Position numbers and translations under genes: made by a program. From Flavobacteriaceae bacterium (lineage in GTDB: Bacteria; Bacteroidota; Bacteroidia; Flavobacteriales; Flavobacteriaceae): DNA of 5,130 nucleotides. Below the pieces are notes generated by a model, which did not search any database, had not been told where the DNA came from, and was given only the letters and a program-made list of their open reading frames with translations. Location: positions 1-5,130 of the forward strand of contig WGDF01000161.1 of assembly GCA_015493405.1 (NCBI GenBank), given 5' to 3'. Below are positions 1-5,130 of this stretch, one piece after another (position 1 is the first letter of the stretch; every line of letters begins with the position of its first letter).

Positions 1-286
1 GAATTTGGTTTGTCCCTCTGCTTTTGATTTAGGGGAAAATGCTCGTGTTGTCATAGTCAGTACAACAGAAGGAGATGATAAACCCATTAAATATCCCGAT
101 ATGTTTGCCGGTTCGAATGTATGTATCATCAATAAGATAGATTTATTGCCGTATTTGAATTTTGATGTTGAAAAAGCGAAAGCTTATGCCAGACAAGTCA
201 ATCCGAATTTGATATTTTTTGAAGTATCCGCCACCACGGGAGAAGGTATGGAGCAGTGGTATGAGTGGCTGTTGAGTAAAAAGTAG
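1..286 (+). CDS. hypB: HypB, hydrogenase/urease nickel incorporation GTPase (C-terminal part, cut by the left window edge)
   Basis: This is the last third or so of HypB, the SIMIBI-class GTPase that inserts nickel into the precursor of the [NiFe]-hydrogenase large subunit in the cytoplasm. The frame is open from base 2 (AAT, Asn) and the first readable residues are NLVCPSAFDLGE, the conserved HypB segment after the switch region, so the gene begins upstream. The TTG at base 5 is an internal Leu codon, not a start. The guanine-specificity motif NKID lies at 131-142, and a G5-like SATTGEG (HypB proteins commonly have S-x-K/T-TGEG) at 227-247. The P-loop and N-terminal nickel-binding region are outside the window. 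The protein ends in WYEWLLSKK, the normal HypB end, with TAG at 284-286. The last Lys codons and the stop are already part of the AAAGTG repeat tract that follows, so the exact C-terminus may have been set by the repeat. Neighbouring hypC supports the call. Identification is firm. Confidence 0.95.
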   Translation, partial: NLVCPSAFDLGENARVVIVSTTEGDDKPIKYPDMFAGSNVCIINKIDLLPYLNFDVEKAKAYARQVNPNLIFFEVSATTGEGMEQWYEWLLSKK

Positions 287-430
287 AAAGTAGAAAGTGG
301 AAAGCGATAAAGTGGAAAGTGGTAAAGTGCCAAGTGCGAAGTGTCAAGTTGAAAGCGACAAGGTGCGAATGAGTTGAAAGTGGAAAGCGATAAAGTGCCA
401 AGTGCGAAGTTGAAAGCAACAAAGTGCGGA
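278..430 (+). repeat. Degenerate purine-rich AAAGTG repeat tract with a nested imperfect duplication
   Basis: About twenty head-to-tail units of 6-9 bases follow the pattern AAAGTGG, AAAGCGAT, AAAGTGCC, AAGTGCG or AAGTTG, with nearly all purines on the + strand. At larger scale, block 293-367 is repeated as 376-428. Bases 293-314 equal 376-397 (22 bases), bases 323-342 equal 391-410 (20 bases), and 350-367 match 411-428 at 16 of 18 positions. The second copy lacks 15 bases and 7 bases of the first, and each missing segment is bounded by short direct repeats (TAAAGTG and AAGT), the mark of replication slippage. The tract begins inside the hypB stop region. It has no start codon or coding pattern of its own. 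I associate such tracts with Bacteroidota intergenic DNA; function is unknown. Confidence 0.85.
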
Positions 431-442
431 GTATGGATTTGG

Positions 443-544
443 AATAACAAATAACCGATCCACTCCCGACAATAGTCGGAACACAGCAAATAACCAATTA
501 ACCATCATCATCAAATAACCGATTAACCAAATCACCAACCAATT
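443..544 (+). repeat. AAATAACC/TTAACC leader repeats ending at the hypC start codon
   Basis: A second low-complexity family, different from the AAAGTG tract, fills the space before hypC. Units are AAATAACCGAT at 449-459, AAATAACCAATTAACC at 488-503, AAATAACCGATTAACC at 513-528 and a diverged AAATCACCAACCAATT at 529-544. The last two are contiguous 16-base units, and the final base directly precedes the hypC ATG at 545. A small inverted repeat (466-479) separates the first unit from the rest. The + strand is almost free of G here, so there is no Shine-Dalgarno site and the transcript leader would be largely unstructured. No promoter match was convincing. Together with the AAAGTG tract this accounts for the whole 258-base gap between hypB and hypC. 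Confidence 0.75.
466..479. repeat. Short inverted repeat CCGAC-AATA-GTCGG
   Basis: A perfect 5-base-pair stem with a 4-base loop (CCGAC at 466-470, GTCGG at 475-479) sits inside the AAATAACC region upstream of hypC. It is the only GC-rich structure in this spacer. No T-run follows, so it does not look like an intrinsic terminator. It could be a small part of the repeat family, a transcript-processing or pausing hairpin, or chance. Confidence 0.4.
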
Positions 545-859
545 ATGTGTTTAGCAATACCCGGAAAAATAATCAGTATAGACAATCAAATCGATGATAT
601 TTTTAGATTTGCCAAAGTTAGTTTTGACGGCATTATCAAAGATGTTAATTTAGCTATGGTTCCCGAAGCCAAGATAGGAGATTATGTTTTGGTACACGTT
701 GGAAGTGCTATAAGTATAGTTGATGAAAAAGAAGCACGAGAAACTATGGATATACTGTATCAAATGGATGAGATTACCGAATTGAGTTACGGTAACCAAC
801 CACCTGAATATCCATCAATGGATGAAAAAAATGAAAAGTCTAGTGGTACTGACCAATAA
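545..859 (+). CDS. hypC: HypC/HybG/HupF-family hydrogenase maturation chaperone
   Basis: HypC is a small cytoplasmic chaperone that, with HypD, carries the Fe(CN)2CO group and hands it to the hydrogenase large-subunit precursor. The 104-residue product starts with the diagnostic MCLAIPGK. Cys2, exposed when Met1 is removed, is the family's essential iron-binding and partner-binding residue, which fixes the start at 545. The core continues as an OB-like barrel with VSFDG (26-30), VNLAMVP (34-40) and GDYVLVHVGSAIS (45-57, with conserved His51), then the helix DEKEARETMDIL (60-71). HypC proteins are usually about 75-95 residues; here residues after about 80 form a polar, probably disordered tail (QPPEYP, then Asp/Glu/Lys/Ser-rich). 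The stop TAA overlaps the next gene's ATG by one base (TAATG), so the two are probably translationally coupled. No Shine-Dalgarno site is present; the leader is AAATAACC repeat. Identification is secure. Confidence 0.96.
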   Translation: MCLAIPGKIISIDNQIDDIFRFAKVSFDGIIKDVNLAMVPEAKIGDYVLVHVGSAISIVDEKEARETMDILYQMDEITELSYGNQPPEYPSMDEKNEKSSGTDQ

Positions 860-1368
860 TGCCTAATTCACCTAAATCATATCATGTTTTTAACAGTATA
901 GGTGTTATCAGGACACCTTATAAAGATGTGGCACCCTACCAATCGATTCAAACTGATGAAGGTGATTTTAGACTGGTGTTGAATAAGCAATTTGCCGAAG
1001 GTTTACATTTGCTTAATACATTCAATTATATATATGTCATTTATGCTTTGGATCAGATTAAGCTAAGAACTAGCCGAATGCTTATTAGCCCTCCTTGGGT
1101 GCCGGATATGTCAATCGGTGTTTTTGCCAGTCGTAGTCCTAACCGTCCCAATCCTATCGGTATTAGTGTTGTTAAAATTAAAAAAATCAGACAAAATATC
1201 ATCCACATATCCGGAATAGATGCTTTCGATGGAACTCCTATTTTGGATATCAAACCTTATTTAGACCTTTTAGATGCTAAGAAAGATGCCAATTTCGGTT
1301 GGGCCAATCAAACCGGAGATGAAAATCATTTGGCTTTGCACATTAAAGGTGTACCTCACAAGCATTGA
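859..1368 (+). CDS. trmO: TsaA/TrmO-family SAM-dependent methyltransferase (probable tRNA t6A37 N6-methyltransferase, short form)
   Basis: The 169-residue protein belongs to the TsaA/UPF0066 (VirR) family, whose characterised bacterial member TrmO uses S-adenosylmethionine to methylate N6-threonylcarbamoyladenosine at position 37 of tRNA-Thr. Visible family blocks are NSIGVIRTPY at residues 12-21, EGLHLLNTFNYIYVIYALD at 47-65, the signature GVFASRSPNRPNPIG at 87-101, and GIDAFDGTPILDIKPYL at 119-135. The beta-barrel SAM-binding domain is complete, but the C-terminal domain of the roughly 235-residue E. coli enzyme is absent; short forms like this are common in archaea and many bacteria. The start overlaps the hypC stop by one base, placing the gene as the last member of the hyp transcript. 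That position leaves open a role in hydrogenase or metal metabolism rather than tRNA modification, because distant family members have no proven substrate. Family assignment is firm; the exact substrate and the symbol are less certain. Confidence 0.88.
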   Translation: MPNSPKSYHVFNSIGVIRTPYKDVAPYQSIQTDEGDFRLVLNKQFAEGLHLLNTFNYIYVIYALDQIKLRTSRMLISPPWVPDMSIGVFASRSPNRPNPIGISVVKIKKIRQNIIHISGIDAFDGTPILDIKPYLDLLDAKKDANFGWANQTGDENHLALHIKGVPHKH

Positions 1369-1481
1369 GATTTTTGTTCATTTCTCACCGGCAATTATGT
1401 TACAAAAATGACATTTCTCAATTTTCTCAATTTTTCTTAATTAGAATCGTTCTTTTATCAAAAAAATATGTCATTAGTCAG
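1369..1481. other. Spacer downstream of the trmO-like gene, with no clear terminator
   Basis: Only a weak stem (TGAGA at 1366-1370 with TCTCA at 1383-1387, 12-base loop) follows the stop codon, and no GC-rich hairpin with a T-tract is visible. Bases 1414-1440 hold three T-rich direct repeats that lengthen step by step: TTTCTCAA, TTTTCTCAA and TTTTTCTTAA. I see no open reading frame of interest or RNA gene. The candidate promoter for the following operon begins at 1482. Confidence 0.5.
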
Positions 1482-1511
1482 TTTAAAGCTATACTTTAGG
1501 GTGTATTTTTG
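1482..1511 (+). promoter_or_regulatory. Candidate Bacteroidota-type promoter for the molybdopterin oxidoreductase operon
   Basis: TATTTTTG at 1504-1511 is an exact match to the Bacteroidetes -7 consensus TAnnTTTG. The -33 element (consensus TTTG) would be TTTA at 1482-1485, one mismatch, with an 18-base spacer, within the usual 17-23 range. Transcription would begin near 1518, leaving a leader of about 37 bases. The leader is A/T-rich with no Shine-Dalgarno site near the ATG; AAAGGAAAAA at 1520-1529 is too far away. In T-rich DNA such a match can occur by chance, so this is a reasonable candidate only. No operator palindrome was seen. Confidence 0.45.
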
Positions 1512-1554
1512 AGTAATTTAAAAGGAAAAAATTAATCATTGATAAAATAATATT

Positions 1555-3828
1555 ATGAGTAAACTAAATCGTAGAGATTTTATCAAAATATCAGGAACGG
1601 CAACTGCCGGTTTAGCCATGTCGCCACCATTGACCAGTTTGATGGGAGCTATTTTTGGTGAAGAAAAAACCGAACATCTTTTGGAAAATGAAGCCATTAA
1701 AACGCCAACGGTTTGTGAGGTGTGTTTTTGGAACTGTGCCGGTTGGACCTATACTGATAAAAAAGGTAAAATACATAAAGTAATCGGTAATGATATCGAT
1801 CCCCATTCCAATGGGAGACTTTGCCCGCGTGGGACAGGTGGATTAGGTATGTATACGGATAATGACCGCCTTAAAAAACCTTTGATTAGAGTCAAAGGTA
1901 AAGATGGTAAACAAGAATTTAAAGAAGCCACTTGGGAAGAAGCTTTTGATGTCATCATCAAAGGAATGAAAGATATTGAAAAAAAATACGGTAAAGAAAG
2001 TATGGCTTTATTGCATCACGGAAAAACAGGACCACACTTTGAGCATTTGTTTAAAGCTTGGGGCTCTCAAACTATGGGCGAGCCAGCCGGTGCCCAGTGC
2101 TTGATTACCCGTGAAGCCGGATTTATTGCTACTTACGGTGCCGGATTGGCATCGCCTGAACCTACCGATGTGCGTAATACCGATTGCTTGGTTAGTATAG
2201 GTAACCATGTGGGGGAAAATATGCATAATGGCCACGTTCAAGAGGTTTCTGCCTTGATCGACAAAGGAGGGACCTTAATTACGGTGGATCCGCGTTTTTC
2301 TACCATGGCAGCTCATTCTACGAAATGGCTTCCCATTAAACCGGCTACTGATATGGCTTTATTGTTAGCTTGGATGAATGTTATCATTAATGAAGGTTTA
2401 TATGACAAAGATTATGTAGCCCAATATACTTACGGTTTTGATCAACTCAAAGATCATGTGCAAAAATATACGCCGGAATGGGCTGAAAGTGTAACGACTA
2501 TTCCTGCCGGTGATATATACGAAACCGCACGTATGATGGCAGGTGCAGCACCAAAAGTTGTGATTTCTCCGGGCCGTCATACTGCTTGGTATGGTGATGA
2601 TACGCAACGAACCAGAGCTATTGCTATTTTAAATGCTATTCTAGGTGCTTGGGGACGTGAAGGCGGCTATTATTTTCCTGAAAAAGTTAAATTGCCTCAG
2701 GAAGCTCATCCGCCGTTTCCCAAACCAAAATGGTCTTGGAAAACAATTTCTCGTGGTAAACATAAACTGGCCATAATGGGTATTACCAATGAAATTATAG
2801 ATCATGCGTTGCCCGAATATAAAGGGCCTTACAAAGTTAAAGGTATGATGATTACGGCTACCAATCCTATTCAGTCTATTCCGCCTGAAGATAAAGTCAA
2901 GCGGGCTTTACAAAATCAAGATTTGGTCGTTGTGGTGGATACTATGCCGAGTGAAATTACCGGTTATGCCGATGTTGTTTTGCCTGAAGCCACTTATTTA
3001 GAAAGATTGGATCATCTCAGAACTGCACATAATCGTCAGCCTAATATTGCTTTGCGTTACCCTGCCGTTAAACCGCGTTGGGAAACTAAACCCGGTTGGT
3101 GGATTGCCAGAGAAATTGGTGTTCGTTTAGGTTTAAAAGATTTTTACGAATGGGAGGACTTTGAAGAAGTACTGGATTGGCAACTCAAACAAGTGGGTAG
3201 TTCTATGGAAGAAATGAAACGGGTTGGTGTCAAACTTTTTCCTAGAAAAACACCGATGTATTTGAAACCGGGAGAAGAATACTGGTTTAATACCAATACC
3301 GGAAAGATTGAACTCTTTTCTACAGATTTTGCAGATTGGGGTTATGATCCGATGCCGGTTTACAAAGACCATGGTGCGGCGCCTACCGGCTTTTTACGTT
3401 TGATTTATGGCCGATTGCCGATGCATACTTTTGGTAGAACTTTAAATAATCCATATTTATGGGAATTAAAAAACGAACCTAATTTGTGGGTTAATCCAAA
3501 GGTAGCCAATATTTATGGTATAGAAAATGGTCAAGAAGTCTGGTTGAAAAATTTTAAAGGAAAAGTAAGTTCTTTCGGAATTAAAGTACGTATAACCGAA
3601 CGCATTAGACATGATGCTGTCTTTTTGCCACACGGATTTGGCAACAAAGGACGCATATTTGTCAATGGTAAAGTAGAAGAAATGTCAAGAACCTATGGAC
3701 GTGGAATTTCCGACTCCGAAATGGTTTATAAAGTAGAGAAAGACCCCGTAACGGGTGGTACCGGTATGCGAAATAATTTCGTAACCATTTTAACTGAAAA
3801 TCCACATAAAAAAGAAGCACAATCATGA
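1555..3828 (+). CDS. Tat-exported molybdopterin oxidoreductase catalytic subunit, polysulfide/thiosulfate reductase (PsrA/PhsA)-like
   Basis: This 757-residue protein is a DMSO-reductase-family catalytic subunit that binds a bis-pterin guanine dinucleotide molybdenum (or tungsten) cofactor and one [4Fe-4S] cluster. Its N-terminus carries a twin-arginine signal, NRRDFIK (residues 5-11), followed by a mild hydrophobic stretch to about residue 34, so it should act on the periplasmic side; this fixes the start at 1555. Domains in order: the cluster domain with C54-x2-C57-x3-C61 and C90 (in LCPRG), the central molybdopterin domains from about 107 to 520, and the C-terminal dinucleotide-binding barrel from about 612 to 745 (NEPNLWVNP, IYGIENGQEVWL, LPHGFG). 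C182 in GEPAGAQCLITREAG lies where this family places the cysteine that coordinates molybdenum. The next gene overlaps by four bases (ATGA), and an NrfD gene follows, giving a PsrABC-like operon. Substrate cannot be settled: polysulfide, thiosulfate, tetrathionate or arsenic compounds are all handled by relatives. The polysulfide reading is favoured by operon form only. Confidence 0.9.
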   Translation: MSKLNRRDFIKISGTATAGLAMSPPLTSLMGAIFGEEKTEHLLENEAIKTPTVCEVCFWNCAGWTYTDKKGKIHKVIGNDIDPHSNGRLCPRGTGGLGMYTDNDRLKKPLIRVKGKDGKQEFKEATWEEAFDVIIKGMKDIEKKYGKESMALLHHGKTGPHFEHLFKAWGSQTMGEPAGAQCLITREAGFIATYGAGLASPEPTDVRNTDCLVSIGNHVGENMHNGHVQEVSALIDKGGTLITVDPRFSTMAAHSTKWLPIKPATDMALLLAWMNVIINEGLYDKDYVAQYTYGFDQLKDHVQKYTPEWAESVTTIPAGDIYETARMMAGAAPKVVISPGRHTAWYGDDTQRTRAIAILNAILGAWGREGGYYFPEKVKLPQEAHPPFPKPKWSWKTISRGKHKLAIMGITNEIIDHALPEYKGPYKVKGMMITATNPIQSIPPEDKVKRALQNQDLVVVVDTMPSEITGYADVVLPEATYLERLDHLRTAHNRQPNIALRYPAVKPRWETKPGWWIAREIGVRLGLKDFYEWEDFEEVLDWQLKQVGSSMEEMKRVGVKLFPRKTPMYLKPGEEYWFNTNTGKIELFSTDFADWGYDPMPVYKDHGAAPTGFLRLIYGRLPMHTFGRTLNNPYLWELKNEPNLWVNPKVANIYGIENGQEVWLKNFKGKVSSFGIKVRITERIRHDAVFLPHGFGNKGRIFVNGKVEEMSRTYGRGISDSEMVYKVEKDPVTGGTGMRNNFVTILTENPHKKEAQS

Positions 3829-4358
3829 GATACGCAATGGCTATAGAAGTCAACAAATGTGTTGGCTGTGGAGACTGCGTCGTAGCATGTCAAACCGAGA
3901 ATAATGTTCCAATGGGCTATTCACGAGATTGGATTATAGAAATCGCTCGTGGCGAATATCCCAATTTATTTATGCATTTTGAATCACAACGTTGTAACCA
4001 CTGTGAGGATACACCTTGTGTCAGAACTTGTCCAACCGGCGCCAGTCATGTGATTGAAGGCGGTATCGTAAAAGTAACCCATGATGAATGTATCGGCTGT
4101 GGGGCTTGTATAGAAGCTTGCCCTTATGATGCCCGATATTTTCATCCCGATGGTTATGTCGATAAATGTACATTCTGTGATCACCGCGTTGATGATGGAT
4201 TAGATCCGGCTTGTGTATCGGTTTGTCCGACCACTTGTATGCACTTTGGCGATTTGGATGATCCTGATAGTGATATTTCCAAATTGATTAAAAGCAGAGA
4301 GCATTATACTTTGTTACCCGATGCCGGAACAGCACCTCAAATTTATTATTTAAAATAG
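3825..4358 (+). CDS. Four-cluster [4Fe-4S] electron-transfer subunit (PsrB/PhsB/NrfC/DmsB-like)
   Basis: This 177-residue protein is the electron-wiring subunit that links the membrane quinone subunit to the molybdenum subunit. It shows sixteen cysteines in four ferredoxin-type groups: CVGCGDCVVAC (C12, C15, C18, C22), CNHCEDTPCVRTC (C57, C60, C65, C69), CIGCGACIEAC (C89, C92, C95, C99) and CTFC plus C130 and C134. This is the complete set for four [4Fe-4S] clusters in the DmsB/PsrB family; C138 is an additional cysteine close to the last group. There is no signal peptide, in keeping with family members that cross the membrane with the Tat-bearing catalytic subunit. Its ATG overlaps the catalytic gene's TGA (ATGA), implying coupled translation. 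Met5 (base 3837) is an alternative start, but the overlap favours 3825. The role is firm; the particular respiratory system is not. Confidence 0.93.
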   Translation: MRYAMAIEVNKCVGCGDCVVACQTENNVPMGYSRDWIIEIARGEYPNLFMHFESQRCNHCEDTPCVRTCPTGASHVIEGGIVKVTHDECIGCGACIEACPYDARYFHPDGYVDKCTFCDHRVDDGLDPACVSVCPTTCMHFGDLDDPDSDISKLIKSREHYTLLPDAGTAPQIYYLK

Positions 4359-4364
4359 GACGTT

Positions 4365-5130
4365 ATGGAAGAAAGATTATTTCAAACAGCTAGAGATATT
4401 GAAGGTTTATACCCTCATGTTCATATTTGGGGTTTACCCATTGCCACTTATCTATTTTTGGGTGGTTTAGCAGCGGGTATATTGTTTTTTGCAACTTTAT
4501 ACTATTTAAAAGGAAAGGAAGATTCTATGCCATTTACCGTTAAAATCGCACCTATTTTTACCTTTTGGATTGTTGTTTTCGGTTTGTTATTATTGGTATA
4601 TGATTTGCATCACCCTTTATATGTGTTGCAATTATTTTCCAATTTTAGAATAGAATCCCCGATGTCTTGGGGTGCTTGGACCTTGGCAATTGTGAGTGTA
4701 TTATCATTGATTTGGCCATTGAGCTATATCGATGATATTGAAGAATATTTACACGGAAGAGGATGGAGAAGACTGGATTGGGCAACCAATATGGTTAAGG
4801 GTTGGGAACACAAATGGATCATTCCCCGTTTTATAATAATGAGCTTTAGAAAATACAGAAAGCCTATCGCATACTTATTATTATTCCTGTCTATTGTTTT
4901 GGGTATTTATACCGGAATTTTATTATCTGCTTTTAATGCCCATCCCTTATGGAACAATTCTATTTTAGGCCCATTATTTTTAACCTCAGGGGTTTCTACA
5001 GGATCAGCTTTTGTCATGTGGTTGAGCAATAATAAAAAGGAACGTAAATTGATGTCCACCATAGATATGGCTTTGATTGCCACCGAAATATTTTTCATTA
5101 TCCATATGATTATGGGTATGCAAGCCGGGC
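4365..5130 (+). CDS. NrfD/PsrC-family membrane quinone-interacting subunit (C-terminus beyond the right edge)
   Basis: The frame is open from ATG 4365 to the end of the window, giving 255 codons without a stop, so the gene is incomplete. NrfD-family proteins are polytopic membrane subunits that exchange electrons between quinol/quinone and the iron-sulfur partner. Family marks are HIWGLPIATYLFLGGLAAG near residues 20-38, ESPMSWGAWTL at 97-107, YTGILLSA at 182-189, HPLWN at 193-197 and the SGVSTGSAF segment at 208-216. About six hydrophobic segments are visible (roughly 22-48, 62-88, 102-122, 167-190, 198-220 and 232-250); the family usually has eight to ten. Residues 123-166 form a long, basic, Trp- and Arg-rich loop between the third and fourth segments. 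It starts six bases after the iron-sulfur gene's stop; AGGA at 4357-4360 is a weak ribosome-binding site. His18, His20 or Tyr182 may lie at the quinone site, but I have not aligned them. Confidence 0.92.
   Translation, partial: MEERLFQTARDIEGLYPHVHIWGLPIATYLFLGGLAAGILFFATLYYLKGKEDSMPFTVKIAPIFTFWIVVFGLLLLVYDLHHPLYVLQLFSNFRIESPMSWGAWTLAIVSVLSLIWPLSYIDDIEEYLHGRGWRRLDWATNMVKGWEHKWIIPRFIIMSFRKYRKPIAYLLLFLSIVLGIYTGILLSAFNAHPLWNNSILGPLFLTSGVSTGSAFVMWLSNNKKERKLMSTIDMALIATEIFFIIHMIMGMQAG

Noticed and set aside
5..7. TTG as the start codon of the first gene
   Set aside because: The preceding codon AAT completes the conserved HypB NLVCP segment, so the frame continues upstream and TTG is an internal Leu.
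285..430. Possible CRISPR array
   Set aside because: Units are only 6-9 bases and degenerate, with no unique spacers of 25-45 bases and no cas gene nearby.
431..442. TAnnTTTG-like promoter (TATGGATTTG) before hypC
   Set aside because: The gap between TA and TTTG is four bases instead of two, and no -33 element fits.
184..538. Three overlapping minus-strand reading frames with recurring LALYHFPL / FHFIAFHF type peptides
   Set aside because: The repeating peptides are translations of the AAAGTG tract read backwards; the frames have no family resemblance and overlap the end of hypB.
1053..1253. Minus-strand reading frame of 66 codons opposite the trmO-like gene
   Set aside because: It lies wholly opposite a gene with strong family motifs and has no recognisable domain or leader.
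1366..1387. Intrinsic terminator after the trmO-like gene
   Set aside because: The stem is only five A/T-rich pairs with a 12-base loop, includes the stop codon, and has no directly following T-tract.
1612..3856. Several minus-strand reading frames of 64-79 codons opposite the molybdopterin gene
   Set aside because: They are shadows of a continuous, well-conserved coding frame and show no family features.
3984..4184. Minus-strand reading frame opposite the iron-sulfur gene
   Set aside because: It is explained by the reverse complement of the cysteine-rich coding sequence.
4907..5098. Minus-strand reading frame of 63 codons near the right edge
   Set aside because: The + strand is an uninterrupted NrfD coding frame here with clear family motifs.

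Overview
The window is an AT-rich bacterial segment with every gene on the + strand. It holds the end of a [NiFe]-hydrogenase maturation (hyp) cluster followed by the start of a three-subunit molybdopterin oxidoreductase operon of the polysulfide/thiosulfate reductase type. Several things point to a Bacteroidota-like (Bacteroidetes) host. Recognisable Shine-Dalgarno sites are nearly absent, leaders are A-rich, there is an exact TAnnTTTG-type -7 promoter element, and the intergenic DNA contains low-complexity AAAGTG and AAATAACC repeats of a kind I associate with that phylum. This lineage call is inference; no marker gene is present.

Layout: bases 1-286 encode the C-terminal part of HypB, cut by the left edge. 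Bases 278-544 are non-coding and consist of two repeat families: a purine-rich AAAGTG tract running on from the hypB stop codon, then AAATAACC units that end on the base before the next start codon. hypC (545-859) overlaps by one base (TAATG) with a short TsaA/TrmO-family SAM-dependent methyltransferase gene (859-1368). A 186-base spacer (1369-1554) carries T-rich direct repeats and a candidate promoter. Then come a Tat-exported molybdopterin catalytic subunit (1555-3828), a four-cluster [4Fe-4S] subunit (3825-4358, ATGA overlap) and an NrfD/PsrC-type membrane quinone subunit (4365 to the right edge, incomplete).

How they fit together: HypB delivers nickel and HypC carries the Fe(CN)2CO precursor to the hydrogenase large subunit, so a [NiFe] hydrogenase is expected nearby. 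The A-B-C oxidoreductase is built like a membrane complex in which NrfD exchanges electrons with the quinone pool, the ferredoxin-like subunit carries them, and the periplasmic molybdenum subunit reduces or oxidises a substrate. Side by side, the two blocks suggest hydrogen-linked respiration, possibly with polysulfide, thiosulfate or a related acceptor. The substrate cannot be read from the sequence, and the candidate promoter suggests the two blocks are transcribed separately. I see no clearly undescribed system. The most unusual material is the mosaic repeat spacer between hypB and hypC, and the placement of the TrmO-like gene inside the hyp cluster.
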